Assembly (NCBI GenBank): GCA_031370485.1
Contig: JANMQK010000188.1
Coordinates: forward strand, 1 to 14,821
From: JANMQK01 sp031370485
GTDB taxonomy: Bacteria > Acidobacteriota > Polarisedimenticolia > Gp22-AA2
Direction of reading: 5' to 3'
DNA length: 14,821 nt
The position numbers were made by a program, and so were the translations under genes. Position 1 is the stretch's first letter. The number at the start of each line of letters is the position of its first letter. Of this stretch, positions 1-7,479 are shown one piece after another. Below the pieces are notes generated by a model that had not been told where the DNA came from, did not search any database, and was given only the letters and a program-made list of their open reading frames with translations.

Positions 1-3
1 GGC

Positions 4-1086
4 ATGACATCCCTGCGCGAGACGCTCCAGGGCGCCCTCGTATTGGCGCCGATGACCAAGGGGGGGAACCTGCCCTATCGCCAGCTCTGTCAGGAACTGG
101 GCGCGCCGGTGACGATGGGCGAGATGGCCGTCGCTCGGTGGCTGAAGCAGAGGCGCCGGAGAGAAATCGCGCTCATCCGCCGGGCGCCCGGCGAACGGTT
201 CTTCGGCGTGCAGCTGGCGGGCAACAAGCCGGACGAGATGGCGTGGGCGGCCGCGCTGGCGGAGGCGGTAGGCGCCGACCTCGTCGACGTGAACCTCGGT
301 TGCCCGATCGACTACTTCACGAGGAAGGGACTGGGCGCGGCCCTTGCCCGCCAACCCGCGCGCGTGCGGCGCATCGTCGAGGCGATGGCGCTCGCCGTGC
401 AGCGGATCCCGGTCACCGTCAAGATTCGCCTTGGATGGAACGACGAGCATCGGAACAGTCTCGAGGTGGCGCGCGCGGCGGTCGAGGGGGGCGCCCAGGC
501 GATCTTCGTGCACGGCCGGACGCGCGCCGCGCGGTACAGCCATGCGGCCGACTGGAACGCCATTGCCGAAGTCGCCGCCGCCGTGCCGGTGCCGGTCGTC
601 GGCAACGGCGACCTGCTGTTTCGCCACGAGATCGACGCCGCGTTGGAGCGCACCGGGTGTACCGGCGTGATGACCGCGCGTGGCGCCTTGATCAAGCCAT
701 GGCTGTTCCGCGAGGCGGTCGAAGGCGACCTCGATCCGACCGGAGACGAGCGGCTCGGCATCTACCGGCGCTACGTCGCGCTGGCGAAGGCGCACTGGGG
801 GGCGGATGAGCACGGCGTGGCCCGGATCCGCGAGTTCCTGCTATGGCACCTGGGGTTCTGGTGCCGGTACGCGCCGCGGCGCGCCGACGGGACCTACCCC
901 GCGATGCAGCAGCGCGAGACCTGGACCCCGCGCACGCCACTCGAAGCGCTGCTCGCGCGCGCCGATGCGCCGGCGCATGCGTACCTGGCCGACTGCTTCC
1001 TCAGGGACGAGCCGGTCGAGCCCGGGGCGGCGCCGGGGCCGGCCGACGCGCCCGCGATCGACGACGACGCGGCAGAGGCGGGGTGA
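4..1086 (+). CDS. tRNA-dihydrouridine synthase, Dus3-like
   Basis: FMN- and NADPH-dependent reduction of a uridine to dihydrouridine, normally in tRNA, in the cytoplasm. The 360-residue protein shows the Dus barrel start VLAPMTKGGNLPYRQLC (13-29), the catalytic-cysteine motif NLGCPID with Cys100, KIRLGW, the phosphate/FMN-binding VHGRT, VGNGD and ARGALIKPWLF. The signature resembles eukaryotic Dus3 more than bacterial DusA/B/C: GNLPxRxxC, GEMA, GCPID followed by a KG.G.AL segment, ARGALIKPW, and a C-terminal HWGxDxxG...FxxRYxP stretch all match Dus3 as I recall it. Eukaryotic Dus3 modifies U47; the target here is unknown. The tail (about 340-360) is Ala/Pro/Asp-rich. The ATG lies at the window edge, so no ribosome-binding site can be seen and a longer N-terminus is possible. 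The gene converges with the next one. The Dus call is secure; the Dus3 subtype is likely. Confidence 0.93.
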   Translation: MTSLRETLQGALVLAPMTKGGNLPYRQLCQELGAPVTMGEMAVARWLKQRRRREIALIRRAPGERFFGVQLAGNKPDEMAWAAALAEAVGADLVDVNLGCPIDYFTRKGLGAALARQPARVRRIVEAMALAVQRIPVTVKIRLGWNDEHRNSLEVARAAVEGGAQAIFVHGRTRAARYSHAADWNAIAEVAAAVPVPVVGNGDLLFRHEIDAALERTGCTGVMTARGALIKPWLFREAVEGDLDPTGDERLGIYRRYVALAKAHWGADEHGVARIREFLLWHLGFWCRYAPRRADGTYPAMQQRETWTPRTPLEALLARADAPAHAYLADCFLRDEPVEPGAAPGPADAPAIDDDAAEAG

Positions 1087-1183
1087 GCGGTTCTTCGCTC
1101 TCGCGGCACTCGTCATGTCGAGGGGATACGTCAGGCTGTCTTGCTTGGGAAGGAGTCGTGTCGGGGGAGAACGGACGCCCGGA

Positions 1184-1567
1184 TCAGCGAATCGCGCGGA
1201 TGACCACCGGCTCTTCAGCCGATGGCGACGGCGCGAGGCCACCCACCATCGGGGCGTGGGTCTCGTTCACCGCTCTGCAGGCGAAAATCCGCAGGGTGGT
1301 AGGCAGAGGCACGGCGGGGCCTAGCTTGCGCAGGATGCTCAGGATATTGCGGCGGATGTCATCGACGCGATCAGTGGCCAGGGCTTCATCGACAAGCTTG
1401 CCGACATAAAGGTCCTCGCCGATGGTGCAGGTCCGCAGGAAGGCCGTATCTTCGCTGGAGACGTATTTCTTCTCGGTGTCGCCAAGGGACTCGAGCAGCA
1501 GGCGAAGCGCTCTGCCCGCTTTGAATCCGATGAAAATCGGTTCATCAATCAGGAGTTCCAGCAACAC
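1184..1567 (-). CDS. conserved-looking hypothetical protein, divergent from norB
   Basis: I do not recognise this 127-residue protein. It is probably soluble, mostly helical and mixed-charge (for example LRLLLESLGDTEKKYVSSED and DDIRRNILSILRKLG), with no signal peptide, membrane segment or known motif. The GTG start at 1567-1565 has AAGGAG at 1577-1572 on the minus strand, four bases before it. The adjacent TTG codon is an alternative start with slightly better spacing. A sigma-70-like promoter candidate lies upstream, and its leader would hold a 9-bp hairpin. Base composition is less GC-rich than in the flanking genes. It is divergent from the NO reductase gene and convergent with the Dus gene, so a role tied to NO stress is possible but only by position. 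That it is a real gene rests on the ribosome-binding site and promoter and on the absence of a competing ORF. Confidence 0.6.
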   Translation of the reverse strand: MLLELLIDEPIFIGFKAGRALRLLLESLGDTEKKYVSSEDTAFLRTCTIGEDLYVGKLVDEALATDRVDDIRRNILSILRKLGPAVPLPTTLRIFACRAVNETHAPMVGGLAPSPSAEEPVVIRAIR

Positions 1568-1595
1568 AGTTCTCCTTGGCCGCTCAAACTTTGGA

Positions 1596-1638
1596 TACAG
1601 CCGAGCTTTGTTACAGGTCGATCATTGTATCGGCTGTA
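1596..1638 (-). promoter_or_regulatory. 9-bp hairpin in the leader of the 127-aa gene
   Basis: TACAGCCGA (1596-1604) and TCGGCTGTA (1630-1638) are exact reverse complements separated by 25 bases. If transcription starts near 1644 on the minus strand, this hairpin sits at the very 5' end of the mRNA, about 30 bases upstream of the GTG start. It could be a stability or regulatory leader element. No riboswitch family is recognised. Confidence 0.35.
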
Positions 1639-1653
1639 ATGTACATCTATACA
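1625..1653 (+). promoter_or_regulatory. candidate sigma-70 promoter for norB
   Basis: TTGTAT (1625-1630), a 17-bp spacer, then TATACA (1648-1653). The start would be near 1660, giving a leader of about 178 bases to the norB ATG. The two hexamers lie within an exact inverted repeat ATTGTAT (1624-1630) / ATACAAT (1649-1655), so a dimeric regulator could cover the promoter. The site lies in an AT-richer island of an otherwise GC-rich window. Confidence 0.4.
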
Positions 1654-1679
1654 ATAGGTTGCTTGACTGCGATAAGCAA
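1651..1679 (-). promoter_or_regulatory. candidate sigma-70 promoter for the 127-aa gene
   Basis: On the minus strand, TTGCTT (1679-1674), a 17-bp spacer, then TATTGT (1656-1651). It faces and overlaps the plus-strand candidate by a few bases. The -35 hexamer is one arm of an inverted repeat TTGCTT (1659-1664) / AAGCAA (1674-1679). A palindrome ATGTACAT (1639-1646) covers the predicted start. Confidence 0.35.
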
Positions 1680-1826
1680 GACAATTCGTCGTCTATTTGG
1701 CGGATATGAGGATATTGTCGCCCGGCGGAGCCTGATCTCATCCTTCTCAAGACGACGGGTTCCGGTCGTTGTATCATGCGCCGCCGCTGCGCCGGTCCGG
1801 CGTCGAGCGCCGGCAGGGCATCGTTC

Positions 1827-1835
1827 AAGGAGGTG
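1827..1835 (+). promoter_or_regulatory. strong ribosome-binding site deciding the norB start
   Basis: AAGGAGGTG ends two bases before the ATG at 1838. It selects this start over the in-frame ATG at 1769, which has no such site and would add 23 residues unlike a qNor N-terminus. Confidence 0.8.
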
Positions 1836-1837
1836 TG

Positions 1838-4153
1838 ATGACGGAGTCGGGACAGGAGACAGGCCGCCTCTCGCCATGGTGGCGGAATGCGACGATTCTC
1901 ATCTTGATTGCGGGGTTCTCGGTTCTCTCCGCCATCACGGCCCTCACCTATTCGAATGCCCCGCCGATCCCCGCCCGGGTAACCGATACGGCCGGGAGGA
2001 CACTGGCGGAGAGGGCGACGATCCTCCGCGGGCAGGAGGTGTTCTTCAAGTACGGCCTCATGGAGCACGGGTCGCTCTGGGGCCACGGAGCGTACCTGGG
2101 CCCGGATTACAGCGCCGAGTACCTGCACCGTCTCGCGGAAATCTGCAACGACCTGCACGCGCGCGAGCGCTTCGGCCGGCCCTTCGCCGGCCTGCCCGAG
2201 GAGGACGCCGGGGTCGCGACCAGCCTCACGCGGCGCGATCTACGGACGAACCGGTACGACGCCGCGACCGAAACCTTGGTCTTCACTCCCTGCCAGGCGG
2301 CGTCGCTTGTGACCCAGCAGAAAGAGTGGGAGTCCTACTTCCGCGGGCTCGTGCCGGCTCCGGGGCTTCCTTCGACCTACATCAAGTCATCCGAGGAGGT
2401 GAACGCCCTCACGGCGTACTTCGCCTGGGCGGCCTGGGCAGCGGCCGCCGAGAGGCCCGGGAAGGACTACTCCTACACGAACAACTGGCCCTACGAGCCG
2501 CTGGCCGGCAACCAGCCGAGCAGCTCCACCTATCTCTGGAGCGCCATGAGCCTGATCACGCTTCTGGGCGGGACCGGGGCGATCCTGTTCTTCTTCGGCA
2601 AGTTCGACTTTCTCGGCTGGCGCGGCGAGGGATCGCCGGCCCATTTCCACGAAAGCGCTTTGGCCGGGTGGAAGCTGACCCCGAGCCAGTGGGCGACCGG
2701 CAAGTTTTTTGTCGTGGTCGCGGCGCTCTTCCTGCTGCAGTCGCTCGTGGGAGGAGCGCTGGCGCACTATCGCGTCGAACCCGGCGCCTTCTACGGGTTC
2801 GACCTCGCCTCCATCCTTCCCTACAACCTGCTGCGGACCTGGCATCTTCAGCTGGCCATCTTCTGGGTCGCCACCGCCTGGGTGGGAGGAGGACTCTTCC
2901 TCGCCCCGCTCGTGGGGCGCGAAGAGCCGGCCGGCCAGCGAACAGGCGTCAACATCCTGTTCGGGGCGCTCGTCGCCGTCGTCCTGGGGAGTCTGCTCGG
3001 AGAGTGGCTGGGGATCAATGACCGGCTTGGCGATCTCTGGTTCTGGCTCGGTCACCAGGGCTCGGAGTATCTCGACCTGGGACGGTTCTGGCAGCTGCTG
3101 CTCGCCGCGGGTCTCGTGCTCTGGCTTGTCCTGATGTTCCGCGCCCTGCGGCCCGCGATGCGCTCCGCCGCGCAGTCCGAGATGGCTTCGTTGTTTCTCT
3201 ATTCGGCGGCGGCCATCCCGATCTTCTATCTCCCGGCGCTCTTCTACGGCCCGCACACCAACTTCGCCGTCATCGACAACTGGCGGTTCTGGATCATCCA
3301 TCTCTGGGTGGAGGGGTTCTTCGAGCTGTTCGCGACGGTGCTCGTCGCGACCATGTTCCAGCAGATGGGGCTGGTCAGCGTGAAGACGGCCACGCGGGTC
3401 GTCTACCTCGACGCGATTCTCTACCTGGGGGCCGGGATCATCGGCACGGGGCATCACTGGTACTTCACGGGGCAGGGCACGCTCAACATGGGTCTCGCCG
3501 CCACCTTCTCGGCGATGGAGGTCGTCCCTCTCACGCTGCTCACGCTCGACGCGTGGGACTTCGTCAGGATCAAGGACCGCCCGTGCGCCGACTGCGGCGG
3601 CCGGTTCGCGGGGGGGCAGCTGTGGGCGATCTACTTCCTGATGGCCGTCGGGTTCTGGAACTTCGTCGGCGCGGGAGTGTTCGGGTTTCTCATCAACCTG
3701 CCAATCGTCTCGTACTTCGAGATCGGCACGCTCCTCACCAGCAACCACGGCCACACCGCGATGTTCGGCGTATTCGGGATGCTCGCGCTGGCGGTCCTCG
3801 TCTTCTGCCTGAGGGCGATGCAGAGCGATCGGGTCTGGGAGGGGACGCTGAAATACGTCCGGGTCGGGTTCTGGGGACTCAACGCTGGGCTGGCCCTCAT
3901 GGTCGTCACGGATCTCTTCCCGGGTGGGGTGCTGCAGCTGTGGGATTCGATCGCGAACGGGTACTGGCACGCGCGCCGTTTGACCTATCTGATGAGCGGC
4001 ACGTTTCACGTGCTCGAGTGGGTGCGGATCTCCGGCGACATGGTTTTCCTGCTGTTCGGTGTCGTGCCGATCCTGATGGCCGCCGTCCATTCAATCGCAA
4101 GAAGGGACGCGCCTCACGGCTCCGCCGAGGGGACCTGGCCCGGATCACGTTGA
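1838..4153 (+). CDS. norB: quinol-dependent nitric oxide reductase (qNor)
   Basis: Single-subunit inner-membrane NO reductase: 2 NO plus quinol to N2O and water. The 771 residues fit the family's usual length of about 750-780. An N-terminal membrane helix (about 14-37) leads into the fused NorC-like periplasmic domain with the typical GQEVFFKYGLMEHGSLWGHG motif, then the polytopic NorB-type catalytic domain. Metal ligands are all present: His336 and His639 (heme b), His637 (heme b3), His488, His539 and His540 plus Glu492 (FeB site). These canonical FeB ligands argue against an NO dismutase. A CADCGG pair precedes the last third. No norC, norQ or norD lies nearby, as expected for qNor. It is divergent from a small unknown gene; promoter candidates and inverted repeats lie at 1624-1679. 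In a non-denitrifier this enzyme usually serves NO detoxification (inference). It is also named norZ in some genomes. Confidence 0.96.
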   Translation: MTESGQETGRLSPWWRNATILILIAGFSVLSAITALTYSNAPPIPARVTDTAGRTLAERATILRGQEVFFKYGLMEHGSLWGHGAYLGPDYSAEYLHRLAEICNDLHARERFGRPFAGLPEEDAGVATSLTRRDLRTNRYDAATETLVFTPCQAASLVTQQKEWESYFRGLVPAPGLPSTYIKSSEEVNALTAYFAWAAWAAAAERPGKDYSYTNNWPYEPLAGNQPSSSTYLWSAMSLITLLGGTGAILFFFGKFDFLGWRGEGSPAHFHESALAGWKLTPSQWATGKFFVVVAALFLLQSLVGGALAHYRVEPGAFYGFDLASILPYNLLRTWHLQLAIFWVATAWVGGGLFLAPLVGREEPAGQRTGVNILFGALVAVVLGSLLGEWLGINDRLGDLWFWLGHQGSEYLDLGRFWQLLLAAGLVLWLVLMFRALRPAMRSAAQSEMASLFLYSAAAIPIFYLPALFYGPHTNFAVIDNWRFWIIHLWVEGFFELFATVLVATMFQQMGLVSVKTATRVVYLDAILYLGAGIIGTGHHWYFTGQGTLNMGLAATFSAMEVVPLTLLTLDAWDFVRIKDRPCADCGGRFAGGQLWAIYFLMAVGFWNFVGAGVFGFLINLPIVSYFEIGTLLTSNHGHTAMFGVFGMLALAVLVFCLRAMQSDRVWEGTLKYVRVGFWGLNAGLALMVVTDLFPGGVLQLWDSIANGYWHARRLTYLMSGTFHVLEWVRISGDMVFLLFGVVPILMAAVHSIARRDAPHGSAEGTWPGSR

Positions 4154-4208
4154 CCCGGCCTCCCTCATCCGGGAGATTCCTCGCGACCGGGAACTCGCCG
4201 ATCCGAGC

Positions 4209-4934
4209 CTACTTTTTCCGCGTCTCCAGCGCCTTCCAGTCCACGGTCGGGGCGGGGTCCGCCGGGCGGGCGAATAGGTAGCCCTGCCCGTAGTGGGCTC
4301 CCGTGTCGATGACCGCGGACATTTCCTCGAGAGTCTCGATTCCTTCGGCCACCACCTTGGCGCCGAGCGCCTCGCACAGCCTGACGATGGCGGTGACCAG
4401 CTTGTGCAGGCGGGTCTGGCTGCGGAGGTTGGCGATCAGGTCGCGGTCCAGCTTGACGACCTCGGGCGCGAGATCCGCGATGTATTTCAGGTTCGAATAG
4501 CCGGCGCCCAGGTCATCGACGGCCAGCGAGATCCCGCGGCCGCGGATCTCCCTCAGGACGCCGTGACAGTGCTCGAAATGGCTGAGCGGGACCGACTCGG
4601 TGATCTCCAGGTAGATCGTCTCGTCATGGAAAAAGATGGGGTCATCGGGACGGACCAGCCAGCCCTCGTTGAACTCGGCGGGGTGCAGGTTCAGGAAGAG
4701 CGGCGTGTGCGGGCAGGAGCGCACCGCCATCGTCCGGAGGGCCCGGCCCAGCTCGCCCATGCACGACGATGCGAGCGCCTCACCGATGAGCGCGAGCGGA
4801 TCCTTGAAGAGTGGCGACTTGCACCGGGCGAGCGCCTCGTACCCGAAGACGACACGCTTTTCGAAGTTCACGATGGGCTGGAGCGCGACGTACAGGTCTC
4901 CGGCCGAGAGCGCCTCTCCAACCTTGCCCTTCAT
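4209..4934 (-). CDS. stand-alone EAL-domain c-di-GMP phosphodiesterase
   Basis: Hydrolyses cyclic di-GMP to pGpG in the cytoplasm. The 241 residues are essentially one EAL domain with no sensor, GGDEF or membrane part. The catalytic set appears complete: Gln19, Glu33 in YEALAR, Asn82 in LNLHP, Glu110 in LEITES, Asp140-Asp141 in DDLGAGYS, Lys161, Glu197 in VAEGIET and Gln217 in GQGYLF. It should therefore be active rather than a degenerate c-di-GMP receptor. It converges with norB across a 55-bp gap and is divergent from otsB. The only suitable start is ATG 4934, preceded by a perfect TATAAT six bases upstream and no close ribosome-binding site. Without a sensor domain, its control must be transcriptional or through partners (inference). 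Confidence 0.93.
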   Translation of the reverse strand: MKGKVGEALSAGDLYVALQPIVNFEKRVVFGYEALARCKSPLFKDPLALIGEALASSCMGELGRALRTMAVRSCPHTPLFLNLHPAEFNEGWLVRPDDPIFFHDETIYLEITESVPLSHFEHCHGVLREIRGRGISLAVDDLGAGYSNLKYIADLAPEVVKLDRDLIANLRSQTRLHKLVTAIVRLCEALGAKVVAEGIETLEEMSAVIDTGAHYGQGYLFARPADPAPTVDWKALETRKK

Positions 4935-4940
4935 GGGCGG

Positions 4941-4946
4941 ATTATA
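4941..4946 (-). promoter_or_regulatory. TATAAT -10 box abutting the EAL gene start
   Basis: A perfect minus-strand TATAAT ends six bases before the ATG, so transcription would begin at or next to the start codon (leaderless mRNA). No convincing -35 hexamer is seen 16-18 bases further upstream; a GGGGAG lies 13 bases before the ATG. Confidence 0.4.
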
Positions 4947-5195
4947 ACTCCCCGGCCAGAGCCGGCATCGAGCACTCCATCAAGAATGAACCGTTGGACC
5001 TGCCCAGGCCGCCGGTAAGAATAAGGGAGGGACCCTCGCTCCACCAAGGTCCTGTTTGACTGGACTTCCGCCCTGATCAACCATGACCCTGCGCTTGCGT
5101 GTGAACGACGAGCCGGGAGCGAACATGCCGACCTGCATCCAGCCGGAGTTGTCGCGTGCCCCGCGGCGGGGAACCGGAGAGCCCCCGGTGATTGC
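4947..5195. other. intergenic region between the EAL gene and otsB
   Basis: About 250 bases with no supported gene. The only notable structure is CCCCG-CGG-CGGGG (5159-5171), a short GC hairpin about 25 bases before the otsB GTG start, which might lower its translation. The otsB frame stays open upstream but has no in-frame ATG, GTG or TTG there. Confidence 0.3.
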
Positions 5196-6005
5196 GTGAC
5201 GGGCGCCGCGGTCCCCGCCGGGCTCGCGGGGCTGCCGGGTGATCTCTGGCCGCGGGTTGCTTCGGCGCCGAACCGTGTCCTGATGCTCGACTACGACGGG
5301 ACGCTCGCGGCTTTTCAAGTCCGCCCCGAGGCGGCGCGGGCGACCGACGGCGTCATCCGGCTCGTGGAGGGGATCGTCTCGGAGGGGGGAACGACGGTCG
5401 CCATCGTCTCGGGGAGAACACTTGCGAGCCTGATCGGGCTGGTGGGATCGCTCCCGGTGACCCTGGTCGCCGAGCACGGCTGGGAGATGCGGCGGCCCGA
5501 CGGCCGCGTGGAGCAGCATCCCATCCCGGAGAAGTGCGCCGCCGCCCTGAAGAGCGCCGCGGCGGCCGCGGACCGGGAAGGGTGGGGAGAGCACGTCGAG
5601 CGCAAGCGCGGCTCGGTCGTCCTGCACACCCGCGCCCTTCCCACGGAGCGGGCGGATCATCTCGTCGGCGCCGGCCGGCGCGCCTGGGAAGCCGTCGCCG
5701 GAAGCGGCGGGCTCCGCCTCGATGCGATCGACGGCGGGCTCGAGCTGCGGGCGCCCGGCAGGAACAAGGGGGCCGCCGTGCGCGACATCCTCGCCGGATC
5801 GCCGCCCGGAAGCCTGGCGGTCTACCTCGGCGACGACGTCACCGACGAGGACGCCTTCCGCGAGGTGGAGGCCCATGGCTTCGGCATCCGCGTCGGAAAT
5901 GGCGGGCGCGCCTCGCGCGCCTCGGGGCGGCTGCCGTCGGTCGGGGCGGTCGAGTTGTTTCTCGAGCGCTGGCTGATGACCGTGCGCGGCGCGTTGAAGG
6001 ACTGA
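5196..6005 (+). CDS. otsB: trehalose-6-phosphate phosphatase
   Basis: HAD-superfamily phosphatase that removes phosphate from trehalose-6-phosphate, the second step of the OtsA-OtsB pathway (cytoplasm). The 269 residues match the family length. Motif I is LDYDGT with nucleophile Asp32 and acid/base Asp34; motif II is VSGRT (71-75); AEHG lies at 92-95; motif III is Lys191 in RNKG; motif IV is GDDVTDEDAF with Asp213 and Asp214. The start is a GTG with only a distant GGAGAG upstream, so translation initiation may be weak. otsA follows after 12 bases, so the two are probably cotranscribed, in otsB-otsA order. Confidence 0.95.
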   Translation: MTGAAVPAGLAGLPGDLWPRVASAPNRVLMLDYDGTLAAFQVRPEAARATDGVIRLVEGIVSEGGTTVAIVSGRTLASLIGLVGSLPVTLVAEHGWEMRRPDGRVEQHPIPEKCAAALKSAAAAADREGWGEHVERKRGSVVLHTRALPTERADHLVGAGRRAWEAVAGSGGLRLDAIDGGLELRAPGRNKGAAVRDILAGSPPGSLAVYLGDDVTDEDAFREVEAHGFGIRVGNGGRASRASGRLPSVGAVELFLERWLMTVRGALKD

Positions 6006-6017
6006 GGGAGGGACGCA

Positions 6018-7479
6018 ATGCCGAGGATCATCGTGGTGTCGAACCGGCTGCCGACGGTCAAGCCGCAGACCGGGTCGGCGGGTGTCGAGATCCCGGCCGG
6101 CGGGCTCGCCAGCGCCCTGTTCGCGACGTTGTCGAGCGTGCCGGGGAGCCTGTGGATGGGGTGGAACGGGAAGATCGCGGCGGCTGACCACGCGCAGGTG
6201 GTCACCCGCAGCGGATCGGAAGCGTCACGCTTCTCGGCCTGCCCCTCACCCAGCGCGAGTCCGCCGACTACTACCACGGTTTCTGCAACGCCACCTTGTG
6301 GCCGCTCTTCCACTGCTTCCAGGGGAGGGTGCGGGTGGATCGCGACGAGGAGGCCTGCTACCGCAGCGTGCAGGCCCGCTTCGCGAAGGCCCTCATGCCG
6401 CTTCTGCGCCCCGGCGATATTGTGTGGGTCCACGATTATCACCTGATCCTCCTGGGCCGCGAGCTGAGGCGGCTCGGCTGGACGGGACGCACCGGGTTCT
6501 TCCTGCACATTCCCTTCCCTCCGCGCGATCTGTGGCAATTGCTGCCCGATCCCGTCGACATGCTCCGGGGGCTGATGGAGTACGACCTGGTCGGGTTCCA
6601 GAGCGGGGGCTCGCTGGACAACTATGTCTACGCCTGCCGCCGCGATCTGAATGCGCGGTGGAAGGCTGGCCGTCTCGAGGCGGGGGGCCGGACCCAGAGG
6701 GCCGCGGCCTATCCGATCGGGATATCGACCCGAAGGACTTCATGGCACCACGGGACATGCCGCGGCAGCGGGGACGCCGCGGCGCGCTCGGGCGGGTCTT
6801 GCGGGGCCGGCGCCTTGTTCTCGGGGTCGATCGCCTCGACTACACCAAAGGCATCCCCGAGCGGGTCCTGGCGTTCGAGGACCTGATCACGCGCTATCCC
6901 GCCTGGAGAAAGAAGGTCTGCTTCATCCAGATCGCGTCGCCGAGCCGGACGATGGTTGCCGAGTACGTGGAGCAGAGAAAGCTTCTCGAATCCCTCGTCG
7001 GCCGGGTGAACGGCGAGCACGCCGAGCACGACTGGGTGCCGATCCGCTACCTCTATCGCTACTACCCGCGGCCGGTGCTGAGCCGCTTCTACCGCGAGGC
7101 CGATATCGGTCTCGTGACACCGTTGCGGGACGGCATGAATCTCGTCGCCAAGGAGTACGTCGCCGCGCAGCGGCCCGACTCACCGGGGGTGCTGATCCTC
7201 AGCCGGTGCGCGGGCGCGGCGGAGGATCTGCCCGAGGCGCTCATCGTCAATCCCTACATCCCCGCCGAGGTCGCCGACGCCATGGCCAGGGCCCTGGAGA
7301 TGCCCCTGGAAGAGCGCGTCCGGCGTCACCGGGCGCTTCTGGCGCGGGTCGTGGAAAACGACGTTCATGACTGGGGACGCCGCTTCATGCAGGACCTCAA
7401 GCGAGGGCGGGGGACCGCTGCGCGCCCGCTTCAACGCGTCAAGCGGCCGATCCGTCTCGCAGCGCCAGGCGTGGATTAG
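6018..7479 (+). pseudogene. otsA: trehalose-6-phosphate synthase, two frameshifts
   Basis: GT20 glucosyltransferase (nucleotide-sugar plus glucose-6-phosphate to trehalose-6-phosphate) present end to end but in three reading frames. Segment 1 from ATG 6018 (ribosome-binding site GGGAGG) gives VVSNRLP and AGGLASAL. Near 6207-6215 the frame moves, consistent with one missing base, and continues IGSVTLLGLPLT, ADYYHGF, VHDYHL, HIPFPP to YPIGI. At 6722-6726 (GGGATATCGAC) it moves again, consistent with a duplicated AT or one missing base, giving DPKDF, VDRLDYTKGIPER and DGMNLVAKEYVAAQ to the TAG at 7477. Repaired, it would be about 485 residues, the normal size, with all substrate-binding motifs kept. 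Either a very recent pseudogene or, at least as likely, base-calling or assembly errors. Its stop overlaps that of the convergent desaturase by a few bases. Confidence 0.9.

Noticed and set aside
138..809. Arg-rich ORFs in other frames of the Dus gene
   Set aside because: Shadow frames of a high-GC gene, with no motif or ribosome-binding site.
2387..4090. 567-codon minus-strand ORF antisense to norB
   Set aside because: Its product is dominated by Arg, Glu, Asp, His, Pro and Gly with no domain, as expected from the reverse frame of a GC-rich membrane-protein gene. The plus strand encodes an unmistakable qNor.
1838..4153. Nitric oxide dismutase (Nod) instead of reductase
   Set aside because: All canonical FeB ligands (three His and the Glu) and both heme ligand sets are present, which fits qNor.
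4154..4208. Terminator between norB and the EAL gene (CCCGG...CCGGG)
   Set aside because: The stem is only 5 bp with a 10-base loop and there is no T-run on either strand.
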